Positions 54,113-63,965 of a stretch of DNA of 64,000 bases are shown in pieces; positions within the stretch are counted from its first letter, which is position 1, and each line of letters starts with the position of its first letter. The translations under genes and the position numbers were made by a program. The notes below the pieces were generated by a model. It was given only the letters and a program-made list of their open reading frames with translations. It was not told the DNA's origin and ran no database searches. The DNA comes from Metallococcus carri (GTDB lineage: Bacteria > Actinomycetota > Actinomycetes > Actinomycetales > Dermatophilaceae): contig NZ_JAAOIV010000008.1 of assembly GCF_011440275.1 (NCBI RefSeq), positions 62,001-126,000 on the forward strand, read 5' to 3'.

Positions 54113-55380
54113 GAGGTCTCCCGGCGGTAGATGACGGCGGCTCGCGACTGCGGTCGCAACCAGGTCTGCGCCACTCGGATGACGTCGTCGGCGGTGAGCG
54201 TGGCCTGCTCGTCGAGATAGCGGTTGATGTGCTCAGGGTCGTTGTGCAGCAACGAATAGTGGCTGATCAGGTCGGCGCGTTCGTCGTGCGAGGCCAGCGC
54301 CTGCAGCCACCACCGTTCGAGGTCGGCGCGCACGGTCGCGAGTTCGTCGTCGGTCGGCGGCTCGGCGATCAGCCGGTCGAGCTCGGCGCACACCGCCTCC
54401 TCCACCTCTTGGACGGTGCGGCCCTCAGCCACCTCGACCGACAACAACCCGAGTGAGGTGCCGGCGACCAGGCCCATCGCGGTCTGCGAGACGTGCGTGG
54501 CGATCTGCTCGCGTCGCACGAGTCGCCGGTAGAGCCGCGAGGTGGCGAGCCCGGCGAGCAGGTCGAGCGCGAGCTCGGCGGCATAGAACTCGCGGGTGTG
54601 CGCCGCGGGCAGGCGGAAGGCCAGCCAGATCCGGTCCGAGGGGACGTCCTCGGTCCGCTCGCAGCGCGCCGGCTGCTCCAAGGGCGCGAGCGGCGCGGCC
54701 ACAGGCTCCGGCTCGAGCTCGACCGCAGGAAGCGAGCCGAAATAGCGCTCGGCCGCGGCGAAACCTTCCTCCGGGGTCACATCCCCAACGAGCGTCAGCA
54801 CGGTGTTGTTGGGCCCGTAGTGGCGCCGGTAGAACTCGTGCACGTCGTCGAGCGATGCCGCGTCCAGATCGGCCATCGAGCCGATCGTCGGATGGTGATA
54901 GGGATGCCCCTGCGGGAAGACGGTCGCATAGACATCGACCATCGCGTTGCCGTAGGGCCGGTTGTCATAGCGCTGCCGCTTCTCCTCCTTCACCACATCG
55001 CGCTGGTTGTCGAGGTTGTCCTGGGTGACGGCGTCGAGCAGGTGCCCGTGCCGGTCGGCCTCCAGCCACAGCGCGAGCTCCATCGCGCCGGTCGGCACGG
55101 TCTCGAAATAGTTGGTGCGGTCGAACCACGTGGTGGCATTCAGCCGGGCGCCCTGTCCGAGCATCGCGGCGAAATGCTCGCCCTCGGCGACCTCCCGTGA
55201 TCCCTGGAACATCAGGTGCTCGAAGAGATGCGCGAAGCCGGTGCGGCCGGCCCGCTCGTGCCGCGAGCCGACACCGACCCACAGGTTGACCGCGACGATG
55301 GGGACGCCTGGGTCAGGCGCGACGTGCACCCGCAATCCGTTTGCGAGCGTGCGCGTCGCGATCTCATAGTCCAGCGGCAT
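54109..55380 (-). CDS. M16 zinc metallopeptidase, catalytic subunit
   Basis: 423 aa from ATG 55380. The inverted zinc motif is in FAHLFEHLMFQGS (HxxEH), with the distal glutamate expected in NQRDVVKEEKRQR. It cleaves peptides in the closed chamber formed with the partner encoded at 52775. The start is fixed by the TACAGT box 7 nt upstream; the longer frame to 55437 is not needed. Confidence 0.92.
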   Translation of the reverse strand: MPLDYEIATRTLANGLRVHVAPDPGVPIVAVNLWVGVGSRHERAGRTGFAHLFEHLMFQGSREVAEGEHFAAMLGQGARLNATTWFDRTNYFETVPTGAMELALWLEADRHGHLLDAVTQDNLDNQRDVVKEEKRQRYDNRPYGNAMVDVYATVFPQGHPYHHPTIGSMADLDAASLDDVHEFYRRHYGPNNTVLTLVGDVTPEEGFAAAERYFGSLPAVELEPEPVAAPLAPLEQPARCERTEDVPSDRIWLAFRLPAAHTREFYAAELALDLLAGLATSRLYRRLVRREQIATHVSQTAMGLVAGTSLGLLSVEVAEGRTVQEVEEAVCAELDRLIAEPPTDDELATVRADLERWWLQALASHDERADLISHYSLLHNDPEHINRYLDEQATLTADDVIRVAQTWLRPQSRAAVIYRRETS

Positions 55381-55387
55381 GCGGGTC

Positions 55388-55393
55388 ACTGTA
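55388..55393 (-). promoter_or_regulatory. Leaderless -10 box of the M16 operon
   Basis: TACAGT on the minus strand, 7 nt before the ATG at 55380. Confidence 0.5.
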
Positions 55394-55523
55394 CGAAAGC
55401 CGCCAGCCTGCGAGTTCACTGAGTCTTTGCCGTGCACCCTTGTGGGCGGGGCCCAGTCGGACCAGAGTGATCGCGGTGCTCGCGCCGCGGCACCGGCATA
55501 TCTCGGACGCGAAGGAGTGCACC

Positions 55524-55748
55524 ATGGCCGTCTCGGTCAACCTGGCCAAGAAGCTCGACAAGGACTACGAGGACAAGTTGCTGAAGGACATCCTCGACGC
55601 GCCGGTCGACGCGCTCGCCGGGCTCACGCCCCGTCACGCGGAGGCATTGGCGGCCCTGCTCGGCATTAAGACCATCCGTGACCTCGGGTCGAACAAGTAC
55701 TTCGCGACCGCCGGTGTGCTGGTCGCCCTGGAGCGCCACGAGGGCTGA
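55524..55748 (+). CDS. Small conserved protein with helix-hairpin-helix-like fold
   Basis: 74 aa from ATG 55524 with GAAGGAG 6 nt upstream. It reads as short helices: LAKKLDKDYEDKLLKDILDA, PVDALAGLTPRHAEALAALL and GIKTIRDLGSNKYFATAGVL. The pattern of a helix, L-x-G-(L/I) turn and second helix is that of HhH DNA-binding or protein-binding modules. No named family is recalled. It is followed by a hairpin terminator and is convergent with ndh. Confidence 0.75.
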   Translation: MAVSVNLAKKLDKDYEDKLLKDILDAPVDALAGLTPRHAEALAALLGIKTIRDLGSNKYFATAGVLVALERHEG

Positions 55749-55761
55749 TCGCCGCACCTGC

Positions 55762-55794
55762 TCGAGCCCGGTCCGGTCAACGGGCCGGGCTCGA
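55762..55794. terminator. Terminator between the HhH-like gene and ndh
   Basis: A perfect 10-bp stem TCGAGCCCGG / CCGGGCTCGA with a 13-nt loop, followed by TCCCTG, between convergent genes. Confidence 0.75.
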
Positions 55795-55817
55795 TCCCTG
55801 CCGTATGCCGGCCGCGG

Positions 55818-57254
55818 TCACCCCGCGCTCAGGTGCCGCTCCTGCTCGGGTGCAGGGACCGCCGACTGATCCGAGGGAGGCGTCGGTGACAGCCCGGAGC
55901 GGGGCGTGAACCGGTCACCGAGCTTCTCGATGGCCACCCGGGCGTAGATCTGCTGCTCGGTGGAGGTGCGCTCCCCTCGCCCTCGGCCGAGGAAGGACAC
56001 CGCCCAGTGCAGCAGCGTGGTGATCTGAGATTTGAAGCCGATGATGTAGACGAGGTGGACACCGAGCCACATCAGCCACGCGATGAATCCGGACAGCTGG
56101 GCCTTGCCGATGCTGGCGACCGCGGAGAACCGCGAGATGGTCGCCATCGACCCCTTGTCCTTGTAGTGGAACGCCGGCTGGGTGGGCTCGCCCTTGAGCC
56201 GGCGGATGATCTGCCGGGCGGCGAACCGGCCGCCTTGGATGGCGTTCTGGGCAACGCCGGGCAGGTTGTCCAGCGAGATCATGTCGCCGACGACGAACAC
56301 CTCGGGGTGTCCCGGCAGGGTCAGGTCGGGCTCGACCTCGACCCGCCCCGAGCGGTCGATGCCGGCACCGCTCTGCTCGGCCAGCTGGGCACCGAGCGGG
56401 CTGGCCTGCACGCCGGCCGCCCACACCTTGCACAGCGCCTCGATGCGCCGGCGCTGGCCGTCCTTGTCCTCGATGACGATGCCGTCGTTGTCGACGTCGA
56501 CCACCTTGGCGCCCAGCTGCACCTCGACGCCCATCTGCTTGAGCCGGGCTTCGGCGCGGCCGCCGAGATGGGTGCCGAAGGCCGGCAGCACCTGGTCGGC
56601 CGCGTCGACGAGCACGACGTGGGCCTCCTTGGAGTTGATCCGGCGGAAGTCGTGCTTGAGGGTGCGCTTGGACAGTTCGGCGATCTGCCCGGCCATCTCC
56701 ACACCGGTCGGTCCGGCGCCGACGACCACGAAGGTCATCAGCCGACTGAGGTCCTGCTCGCGTCCGGAGCTGGCGGCGAGTTCGGCCAGCTCGAAGGAGC
56801 CGAAGATCCGGCCGCGCAGCTCGAGCGCGTCGTCGATGCTCTTCATCCCGGGCGCGTAGCGAGCGAAGTGGTCATTGCCGAAATAGGACTGCCCAGCCCC
56901 GGCCGCGACGATCAGGCTGTCATAGGAGTACTCCTGGGTGCTGTCGAGCGTGCGAGCGGTGATCGTCCGGGTGGCCAGGTCGATGGCGTCGACATGCCCG
57001 AACAGGCAGGTCACATTGCGCTGGCGGGCCAGCACCTCGCGGATCGAGGGGGCGATCACGCCTTCGGACAGGATGCCCGTGGCGACCTGATAGAGCAGCG
57101 GCTGGAAGAGGTGGTGGCTGGTCGAGGAGATCAGCACGATGTCGACGTCGGCGTGCTTGAGGGCTCGCGCGGAGAACAGGCCGCCGAAGCCGGAGCCGAT
57201 GATCACCACCCGGTGACGGCCGGTGGGTGGTGCGGTGGTGGTGGGCTGCGACAT
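55818..57254 (-). CDS. ndh: Type II NADH dehydrogenase (NDH-2)
   Basis: 478 aa, two-dinucleotide-binding flavoprotein. The FAD loop is VVIIGSGFGGLFSARAL (16-32), the NADH loop VVVGAGPTGVEMAGQIAEL, and the C-terminal FAD/quinone part has FVVGDM and AIQGGRFAARQI. A membrane-associating hydrophobic segment (about 390-420, FIAWLMWLGVHLVYIIGF) is present. It oxidises NADH and reduces menaquinone without pumping protons. The Pro/Ser-rich last 25 residues are an unusual tail. Confidence 0.94.
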   Translation of the reverse strand: MSQPTTTAPPTGRHRVVIIGSGFGGLFSARALKHADVDIVLISSTSHHLFQPLLYQVATGILSEGVIAPSIREVLARQRNVTCLFGHVDAIDLATRTITARTLDSTQEYSYDSLIVAAGAGQSYFGNDHFARYAPGMKSIDDALELRGRIFGSFELAELAASSGREQDLSRLMTFVVVGAGPTGVEMAGQIAELSKRTLKHDFRRINSKEAHVVLVDAADQVLPAFGTHLGGRAEARLKQMGVEVQLGAKVVDVDNDGIVIEDKDGQRRRIEALCKVWAAGVQASPLGAQLAEQSGAGIDRSGRVEVEPDLTLPGHPEVFVVGDMISLDNLPGVAQNAIQGGRFAARQIIRRLKGEPTQPAFHYKDKGSMATISRFSAVASIGKAQLSGFIAWLMWLGVHLVYIIGFKSQITTLLHWAVSFLGRGRGERTSTEQQIYARVAIEKLGDRFTPRSGLSPTPPSDQSAVPAPEQERHLSAG

Positions 57255-57446
57255 GACGCCTCACATACTGGTCGGGGCAGGCTCCTCACCTCCACGATAT
57301 CGGCGCGGTCGGGTCCGCCCGCAGCCGCGCGGTGTGAGTCCGCTCGCAGTCCACGAGCCCGGATTGGCGCGGCGCCACCAGCGTCCGGGCGGACGCCTGG
57401 GTAGTCTGAGGCAGGTTTCTGCCCCATCGACCGCCGGAGAGCCGCC

Positions 57447-58319
57447 ATGACGCACGATCAGGACCCGAACGCGCAGCAGTGGTCGCCCCCCGGCGCCCCC
57501 GCAGGTGCGGCGGCGCCGATCGTCTGGGACGAGCCGCGGCCCGACGCGCCCCGCGCGTGGACCGGTCCGGGCGCCTTCGATCCCGAGCCTGCCGAGCCGG
57601 CGCCCGCACCGACGGCCCCGCCCGCCGAGGAGCACCGCAACCCGTGGGCCCCGCCGCCCGGGCAGTCCTGGGATGCCCCCGAGCCGTCGCAGGAGCCGCA
57701 GCCTCCCGCCGATCGTGACGTGCCCGTTCCTGCTGCCGCAGCCGGTATGGCGGCCGCCGGGGTCGGCGCTCCCGCCGTGCACCCGGACCGCGACCCCGCC
57801 CACCCGGCCCACGCCGCGCCGCAGGAACAGTGGCCACAGCAGGAGCAGCCGCCGCAGGAGCAGTGGCAGTCGGCCCCGGCGCCCGACGCCGCGCAGCGGC
57901 ACGACGACGAGCCGCCGGTGAGCATGGACCGCCCACCGCGGCCGGGTGATGCGTTCAAGCCCGAGGAGGGTGGCGCGCAGTATTCGTCCGCCGACGCACC
58001 CGGCCCGCCGGCCGACTCGGCGACCTCCCTCGCGCCGGCGCCCCCCGACCCGGCCGGCGGCCAGGAGGTCGACGAGGACGCGCTGACCATCGGCCGCGGC
58101 CGGCACAACTCGATCGTGCTGGACGACATGCTCGTATCCCGTCAGCATGTGCGGATCACCGCGGACGACCAGGGCCTGCTGCTGGAGGATCTCGGCAGCC
58201 GCAACGGAACGTTCGTCAACGGCCGACGCGTCGAACGCACGCACCTGGAGGAGGGCGACCGGATCGGCATCGGGTCCACCACCTTCGAGGTGCGTGACGG
58301 CTGGCTCGTCACCATCTGA
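57447..58319 (+). CDS. FHA-domain protein with Pro/Ala/Gln-rich N-terminus
   Basis: 290 aa, GGAGAG before the ATG. Residues 1-205 are low-complexity (P, A, E, Q) and predicted disordered. A C-terminal FHA domain (about 210-290) has TIGRGRHNSIVLDD, VSRQHVRI and LEDLGSRNGTFVNG, which bind phosphothreonine. It probably reports Ser/Thr kinase signalling to the FHA-ABC transporter 34 nt downstream. A -10-like TAGTCT is seen at 57402-57407. Confidence 0.9.
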   Translation: MTHDQDPNAQQWSPPGAPAGAAAPIVWDEPRPDAPRAWTGPGAFDPEPAEPAPAPTAPPAEEHRNPWAPPPGQSWDAPEPSQEPQPPADRDVPVPAAAAGMAAAGVGAPAVHPDRDPAHPAHAAPQEQWPQQEQPPQEQWQSAPAPDAAQRHDDEPPVSMDRPPRPGDAFKPEEGGAQYSSADAPGPPADSATSLAPAPPDPAGGQEVDEDALTIGRGRHNSIVLDDMLVSRQHVRITADDQGLLLEDLGSRNGTFVNGRRVERTHLEEGDRIGIGSTTFEVRDGWLVTI

Positions 58320-58353
58320 CCCACCGCACACCGTCACCCAGGGGGAAACCGCC

Positions 58354-60918
58354 ATGAGCGAGGTCGTGCTGACCTACGCCGGCAACCGTCGTCGTCTCGC
58401 GCCGTCCGAAACCGTGACCATCGGACGCGGTCGCGACAACGACCTGATGGTCACCGACGCGGGCGCCTCCCGTCGCCACGCCCAGTTGCGCCGGGTGGGT
58501 GACGAGATCGAAGTCATCGATCTCGGCAGCTCCAATGGCACCTTCGTCAACGGGCAGCGCATTGCTGCGGCCACGCTGGTGGGCGACGGCGCCGACATAC
58601 GACTCGGCGGCGCGGACGCCCAGCCGCTGGGAGTCGTCGTCGACAGCGCGAGCGGCTCATCGAGTGGGCCGAGCGGTCCACTGCCGCGGCGCGGCAGCAC
58701 CAGTGGCCCCTTGCCGCGCCGAGCCCCGAGCGGCGGTGACCGGCCGCCCGGCGGTGACCGGCCGCCGGGCGCGAGCGGGCCGCTCCCCCGCAAGCTGCCG
58801 GCGACCTCCTCGGTGCCCCGGGTCCCCTCGCACACCGGTGTGGTCTTCGACCGGCACGCGCTGCCACCGCAGGCCCTCCAACCGGCCGCTGCGCCGAGCT
58901 CGGGGCACACCGCCGTGCAGGGCGCCGAACCCCAAGTGCTCAGCGTGCCCGGTGGTGGCGGTCCGGCCCAGCGTGGCCCGGGCTTCACCATCGGTCGTGG
59001 CCTGGAGAACCAGATCGTCGTCGACGACCTGCTGGTCTCGCGCACCCACTGCCGGCTGGTGCCGAACGGGCAGGGCTTCGAGGTCGAGGACCTCGACAGC
59101 CGCAATGGCACCTACATCAACGGTCAGCGCATCACCCGCGGCCGGCTCGGTGAGGGTGACCTGCTGGCCGTCGGCCACTCCCGGTTCACCGTCCTGCAGG
59201 GCCAGCTCGTCGCCAGCGTCGACGAAGGTGACGTCGCCTTCGTCGCCAACCACCTGAGCTTCGAGTTGCCCGGTGGCAAGAAGCTGCTCGACGACATCTC
59301 CTTCGCGATGGAGGGCTCAAGCCTGCTCGCGGTGATCGGCCCCTCCGGTGCCGGCAAGTCGACGCTGCTGAAGGCGCTCACCGGGTCACAGCAGGCCACG
59401 CGGGGCGAGGTCTACTACGACGGCCGAGACCTCTACACCAACTACGACGACCTGCGGCACCGCATTGGTGTCGTGCCCCAGGACGATGTCGTGCACCGGC
59501 AGCTGACCGTGCGCCAAGCGTTGCGGTTCGCGGCCGAGCTGCGCTTCCCCGACGACCTCGACAAGCCGTTGCGCGACCAGCGGGTCGATGAGGTGATGGC
59601 CGAACTCGGGCTCACCGGGCACGCCGACACCCGGGTCGACAAGCTGTCCGGTGGCCAGCGCAAGCGCACCTCGGTGGCCCTCGAATTGCTCACCCGACCC
59701 TCGCTGCTCTTCCTGGACGAACCGACCTCCGGTCTCGACCCGGGCCTGGACAAGCAGGTCATGCAGACCTTGCGTGGCCTGGCCGACGGCGGCCGCACCG
59801 TCGTGGTGATCACCCACTCGGTCGCCAATCTCGGCGTGTGCGACAAGGTGTTGCTGCTCGCGCCGGGAGGCAAGGTCGCCTACTTCGGTCCGCCGGCCCA
59901 GCTGTTGCCCTTCTTCAACCTGCAGGACCACGCCGACGTCTTCACCCAGGTCGCGCGCGACCCGGAAGGCTCCCAGCAGCGGTTCAAGGCCTCACCACTC
60001 GAGGCCGAGCAGATCGAGGCGCCGCTCAGCGCGCCACGCCCGCCGGCGCCACCACTGGAACGCCCGCCGAGGCAGCAGTCGATCCCGTCCCAGTTGTCGA
60101 CGCTGGCGCGCCGGCACCTGCGGGTGATCCTCGCCGACCGCGGGTATGCCGCCTTCATGTTCCTGCTGCCGGTGGTGCTCGCGGTGCTGGCGATGGTCGT
60201 GCCTGGCGCCAACGGCCTGTCGGTGCCCGGCCCGGAGGTGCTCAAACGCAGCACCGAGCCGTTGATGCTGCTCGTCGTGCTGGTCGTCGGCGCGCTCTTC
60301 ATGGGTATGGCGTCCAGCGTGCGCGAGTTGGTGAGCGAGCGGGCGATCTACACCCGGGAGAAGGCCGTCGGCCTGTCGCCGGCGGCATACCTCTGGGGCA
60401 AGATCACGATCTTCGGGCTGCTGACCTTCCTACAGTCGGTGATCCTCGTCCTGCTCGTGACGATGGTGAAGAAGGGACCCTCCGACGCGATCCTGCTCGG
60501 GTCGCCCCGGCTGGAGCTGATCGTCGTGTGCTGGCTGACCGCCTTCTGTGCGATGACCGTCGGCCTGCTGATCTCCAGTTTCGTGACGACCTCCGAGCAG
60601 ACGATGCCGTTGCTCGTCGTGGTCGTGATGGCCCAGCTGGTGTTCAGCGGCGGCCTGTTCGCGCTCAGCGGCCGAGCCGGGCTGGAGCAACTGTCGTGGT
60701 TCATGCCCGCCCGGTGGGGTTATGCCGCCGGCGCGGCGACCACCGACGTGCAGCGCATCCTGATCACCTCGACCGGTCGGCCCGCGCCCGTCGTCGACGA
60801 CCCGTTGTGGCAGCACGATGTGGCCCACTGGGTGCTGGCCGTGGGCCTGCTGTTGGCGCTGGCGGCGGTCTTCGCCGCGATCACCCAGTGGCGGGTGGCG
60901 CGCAACCGGGCCGACTGA
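58354..60918 (+). CDS. FHA-FHA-ABC transporter (Rv1747-like)
   Basis: 854 aa from ATG 58354. FHA1 (about 1-90: TIGRGRDNDLMV, SRRHAQL, GSSNGTFVNG), a Pro/Ser/Gly linker (about 95-205), FHA2 (about 210-290: TIGRGLENQIVVDD, SRTHCRLV, DSRNGTYING), an ABCG-type ATPase (about 300-540: GPSGAGKST, LSGGQRKRTSVA, LLFLDEPTSGLDP) and a C-terminal ABC-2 permease with six helices (about 600-850). The order matches Mycobacterium tuberculosis Rv1747, a transporter controlled by Ser/Thr kinases and tied to cell-wall lipids. The substrate here is unknown. Confidence 0.95.
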   Translation: MSEVVLTYAGNRRRLAPSETVTIGRGRDNDLMVTDAGASRRHAQLRRVGDEIEVIDLGSSNGTFVNGQRIAAATLVGDGADIRLGGADAQPLGVVVDSASGSSSGPSGPLPRRGSTSGPLPRRAPSGGDRPPGGDRPPGASGPLPRKLPATSSVPRVPSHTGVVFDRHALPPQALQPAAAPSSGHTAVQGAEPQVLSVPGGGGPAQRGPGFTIGRGLENQIVVDDLLVSRTHCRLVPNGQGFEVEDLDSRNGTYINGQRITRGRLGEGDLLAVGHSRFTVLQGQLVASVDEGDVAFVANHLSFELPGGKKLLDDISFAMEGSSLLAVIGPSGAGKSTLLKALTGSQQATRGEVYYDGRDLYTNYDDLRHRIGVVPQDDVVHRQLTVRQALRFAAELRFPDDLDKPLRDQRVDEVMAELGLTGHADTRVDKLSGGQRKRTSVALELLTRPSLLFLDEPTSGLDPGLDKQVMQTLRGLADGGRTVVVITHSVANLGVCDKVLLLAPGGKVAYFGPPAQLLPFFNLQDHADVFTQVARDPEGSQQRFKASPLEAEQIEAPLSAPRPPAPPLERPPRQQSIPSQLSTLARRHLRVILADRGYAAFMFLLPVVLAVLAMVVPGANGLSVPGPEVLKRSTEPLMLLVVLVVGALFMGMASSVRELVSERAIYTREKAVGLSPAAYLWGKITIFGLLTFLQSVILVLLVTMVKKGPSDAILLGSPRLELIVVCWLTAFCAMTVGLLISSFVTTSEQTMPLLVVVVMAQLVFSGGLFALSGRAGLEQLSWFMPARWGYAAGAATTDVQRILITSTGRPAPVVDDPLWQHDVAHWVLAVGLLLALAAVFAAITQWRVARNRAD

Positions 60919-60924
60919 CCCAGC

Positions 60925-62151
60925 TCAGCCGGCCGGCGTGATCCGCAGGATCTTGTCGTCGGTGCCATTGCTGGTCGTCACATAGAGCGCGCCGTCCGGG
61001 CCGGTCCGGGCAGCGCGCAGCCGACCGTAGGTGCCATTGGTCTCGGCCGGCACCGCGACCACCTGCATCCGGTTGGCGCCGGTGGGCTTGAGCACGAGCA
61101 GCGTCGCACCCTTGAGCGCGGTGATCACCAGGTCACCACGCAATCCACCCCACTGCGGAGCCGTGAGGAAAGCCGCCCCGCAGATCGCCTGGGTGGTCGG
61201 CCCGGACGACCAGGCGGCCGGTTGCGCCTTCGGGAAGCGCTGCAGGTCGGTCATCGGCACGCCCTCGTCGTAGTCGCTGGTCGTCCCGCCGCGCGAAGGA
61301 TCCCAGCCATAGTTCGCGCCCGCGGTGGCGAGATTGACCTCGTCGTTGTTGTCGGGGCCGTGCTCGGCGGTCCAGACCCGGCCGGTGCCCGGCTGGACGG
61401 CCACGCCCTGCACATTTCGGTGGCCGTAACCGTAGACATACCGCTGGCGCGGGTTAGCCGCGGTGATCCACGGGTTGCCGGGCCAGGGCGCACCGGTGGA
61501 TCCGTTGAGCCGCAACAGTTTTCCGCCCAGGCTGGTGAGGTCTTGGGCGACCGGGGCGGCCGCGGTGTCGCCGGTGCCGACATACAGTGCACCCTCCGGC
61601 CCGTAGGTCGGCCGGCAGCCGGAGTGCCGCCCGGAGGAGGCAATCGGCATACCGGACAACAGAATTCGCACCTTGGTCGCGGACCGCGAGTCCGCGGACA
61701 GCTTCCACCGCACCAGCCGTATGTCGACCGGCCGGTCACCTTGGGCGTAGGTCTGGCAGGTGACGAACTCGCGCGAGGTGGCGAAATCGGGGCTGAGTGC
61801 CAGGCCCATCAGGCCGCCCTCCCCCTGGGCGTAAACATCCTTCAGGTCCGCCGCCACCGGCGAGCGCCGGCCGTCCTTGACCAGGGTGAGCCGGCCGGGG
61901 CGTTCGGTGACGAGCATCGCCCCGCCGGGCAGGAAGCCGAGATCCCACGGATGGGTGAGGCCGGCGGTGACCACCTGCACCGACAGCCGGGCCGGGGTGG
62001 TCGTCGATGCGGAGCTGCCGCTCGCGCTGGTCGGATCGGCCGGCCCGGGCGAACCCGTGACGGGACCGCCCGACGGCGACCCCGAGCACCCGGCGCACAG
62101 CAGCGCCAGGGCGAGGGCGACCGCGCGTTTCACACCCGCCGCGCGTTTCAC
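60925..62151 (-). CDS. PQQ-dependent sugar dehydrogenase-like lipoprotein
   Basis: 408 aa from GTG 62151, which overlaps the smpB stop (GTGA); a second GTG at 62133 lies in an 18-bp duplication and gives a shorter signal peptide. The lipobox is LCAGC. The mature protein is a six-bladed propeller of the GSDH family: [63 protein letters not shown], and [13 protein letters not shown] with the catalytic-His region. It probably oxidises a sugar outside the membrane if PQQ is available. No PQQ biosynthesis genes are seen in the window. Confidence 0.88.
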   Translation of the reverse strand: MKRAAGVKRAVALALALLCAGCSGSPSGGPVTGSPGPADPTSASGSSASTTTPARLSVQVVTAGLTHPWDLGFLPGGAMLVTERPGRLTLVKDGRRSPVAADLKDVYAQGEGGLMGLALSPDFATSREFVTCQTYAQGDRPVDIRLVRWKLSADSRSATKVRILLSGMPIASSGRHSGCRPTYGPEGALYVGTGDTAAAPVAQDLTSLGGKLLRLNGSTGAPWPGNPWITAANPRQRYVYGYGHRNVQGVAVQPGTGRVWTAEHGPDNNDEVNLATAGANYGWDPSRGGTTSDYDEGVPMTDLQRFPKAQPAAWSSGPTTQAICGAAFLTAPQWGGLRGDLVITALKGATLLVLKPTGANRMQVVAVPAETNGTYGRLRAARTGPDGALYVTTSNGTDDKILRITPAG

Positions 62152-62157
62152 ACCCGC
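62122..62157. repeat. 18-bp tandem duplication at the smpB/dehydrogenase junction
   Basis: CGCGCGTTTCACACCCGC twice in a row (62122-62139 and 62140-62157). The smpB stop and the upstream GTG lie in one copy and a second usable GTG in the other, so the dehydrogenase gene has two equivalent starts. The insertion adds exactly six codons in frame. Confidence 0.85.
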
Positions 62158-62618
62158 CGGCGCAGCGACATGGCCCGCTCGGCCTCGCGCCGGTCTTGCC
62201 GCTCGCGCAGCGCCTGGCGCTTGTCGTGCAGCTTCTTGCCCTTGGCCAGACCGATCTCGACCTTGACCCGGCCGTCGCTGAAGTAGAGCGACAGCGGGAT
62301 GAGTGTGTGGCCGGCCTCGCGCGATTTCACCATCAGCTTGTCGATCTCCTGGCGATGCAGCAGCAGCTTGCGCCGGCGCTTGGCCGAGTGGTTGGTCCAG
62401 GTGCCGTTGAGGTATTCGGGGATGTGCACATTCTCCAGCCACAGCTCGCCGTCCCGCTCGGAGGCGAATCCGTCGGTGAGCGTCGCGCGCCCCATCCGCA
62501 GGCTCTTGACCTCGGTGCCCATCAGGACCAGGCCCGCCTCGACCGTCTCCTCGATGAGGTAGTCGTGCCGCGCCTTCTTGTTATTGGCAATGATCTTCTT
62601 GCCGGACTCCTTGGGCAT
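62148..62618 (-). CDS. smpB: SsrA-binding protein SmpB
   Basis: 156 aa. It binds tmRNA and brings it to stalled ribosomes. Typical blocks: [54 protein letters not shown] and the basic C-terminal tail [20 protein letters not shown]. The leaderless box TAGACT lies 6 nt upstream. It sits downstream of an M23 peptidase gene, part of the usual ftsE-ftsX-M23-smpB neighbourhood. The tmRNA gene is not in the window. Confidence 0.96.
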   Translation of the reverse strand: MPKESGKKIIANNKKARHDYLIEETVEAGLVLMGTEVKSLRMGRATLTDGFASERDGELWLENVHIPEYLNGTWTNHSAKRRRKLLLHRQEIDKLMVKSREAGHTLIPLSLYFSDGRVKVEIGLAKGKKLHDKRQALRERQDRREAERAMSLRRRV

Positions 62619-62624
62619 GCCCCA

Positions 62625-62630
62625 AGTCTA
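62625..62630 (-). promoter_or_regulatory. Leaderless -10 box of smpB
   Basis: TAGACT on the minus strand, 6 nt before the smpB ATG, in the 51-nt gap after the M23 gene. Confidence 0.5.
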
Positions 62631-62669
62631 CGGAGGCGGCGCAACCGGTTTCCCGGCGCGAGCGGTGGG

Positions 62670-63965
62670 TCAGCTGATCCAGCCCCGAGGGTCGACATAC
62701 TGCCCGTTGACCAGCGTGGCGAAGTGCAGATGGCAGCCGGTCGAGCGGCCGGTCGTGCCGGAGTAGCCGATCAGCTGGCCCTTGGACACCCGGCCGCTGC
62801 GGACGACCTGGCTGTCGAGGTGCTCGTACATCGTGGCGAGGTTGACGCCCTTGACGAAGCCGTGGTCGATGGTGATGTAGACCCCGGCGACGCTGTCCGA
62901 GCTCGCCTCCACGACCTCGCCGGCGGCCGCGGCATACACCGGGGTGCGGCAGGCATAGGGGAAGTCGTCGCCGTAATGCCACATCGGCACCTTCAGCACC
63001 GGGTTGACCCGCATGCCGAAACCGGACCCGATCGACGACAGCGGTCCCGGCGGGGTGAGGAAGGTGTTGGCACCGGCCGGCATCACCCGCGGGGCGGTGG
63101 TGGCGGCCATCGCCTTGCGGGCGGCCGCGTCGCGCGCCGCCTTGGCCCGCGCGGCCGCCCGGGCCACGAGGATCTTGCCGAGGCGCACCGACTCGGCCTT
63201 CTGGAAGGCCAGATCCTTAAGGTCCTGCTGCTTGGCCTGCTGCAGCTTCTTGCGCTGGGCGTCCTGCACCTTGCGCAGCTTCTCCAGCGCGGTCTTGGCC
63301 TTCTGCGCGTTGTTGCGGGCGGTGGCCGCGGCGGTGACGGCGTTGTCGGCCTGGATCTTCAGCCCGGCCACCCGGCGGGTCGCGGCGGACAGCCGGTTGG
63401 TGGTCGCCTTGGCCCGCGCCTGCTGTCCGGCCAGGTCGGTGAGCACACCGTTCTGGCGGCGCAGCACCACATCGGCCAGGGACATCTGGGTGGAGGGATC
63501 CTGCTTGCTCATCAGGATCTGCAGGGTGAGGTCGAATTTGCCCAGGCCGCCGGTCATATAGGACTGCGCGGCGATGCCGCCGACGAGCTTCTTGGTGCGG
63601 TTCTGCTGGGCGTTGATCGTGGTGAGCTGGCCCTTGGCCTTGGCCTCGTCGCCCTGGGCGGTCTTCAGCTGGGCGGCCATGTCGAGCGAGTGGTTCTGCG
63701 CGGTCTTGAGCAAGCCCTGCTTCTTGACCAGGTCGGCGTTGGCGAGCCCGACCTTCTTGTCGGTCGCGGCGAGGTTCTTGATCGCGGTCTGCAGCTGGCC
63801 GCTCACCATCTCCAGGTCGGCCTGGGTCGCGGTGATCTGTCCGTCGACCTTCTTCTTCTGCGCGTCCGGGTCGTCCGCGTGCGCGGTCATGGTGGAGGCG
63901 GCCAGGGTCACCGTCGCCGCGAGTATGACGGCGCGCCGGCCTCGCGTCCGCCACGTCCGTCTCAC
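62670..63965 (-). CDS. M23 (LytM) peptidase with coiled-coil, EnvC-like
   Basis: 431 aa from GTG 63965, with GGGAGG 4 nt upstream; ATG 63986 would add seven residues. A signal peptide (about 1-30, cleaved after TAHA), a long coiled coil (about 35-280, rich in K, A, Q), and a C-terminal LytM domain with zinc ligands in WHYGDDF and HLHFATL. The architecture is that of EnvC/RipC-type regulators or endopeptidases that act on septal peptidoglycan under FtsEX control; ftsX would be expected just outside the window. Confidence 0.9.
   Translation of the reverse strand: MRRTWRTRGRRAVILAATVTLAASTMTAHADDPDAQKKKVDGQITATQADLEMVSGQLQTAIKNLAATDKKVGLANADLVKKQGLLKTAQNHSLDMAAQLKTAQGDEAKAKGQLTTINAQQNRTKKLVGGIAAQSYMTGGLGKFDLTLQILMSKQDPSTQMSLADVVLRRQNGVLTDLAGQQARAKATTNRLSAATRRVAGLKIQADNAVTAAATARNNAQKAKTALEKLRKVQDAQRKKLQQAKQQDLKDLAFQKAESVRLGKILVARAAARAKAARDAAARKAMAATTAPRVMPAGANTFLTPPGPLSSIGSGFGMRVNPVLKVPMWHYGDDFPYACRTPVYAAAAGEVVEASSDSVAGVYITIDHGFVKGVNLATMYEHLDSQVVRSGRVSKGQLIGYSGTTGRSTGCHLHFATLVNGQYVDPRGWIS

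Noticed and set aside
62619-62669. tmRNA gene near smpB
   Set aside because: The gap is only 51 nt, and no tRNA-like ends or tag sequence were found nearby.
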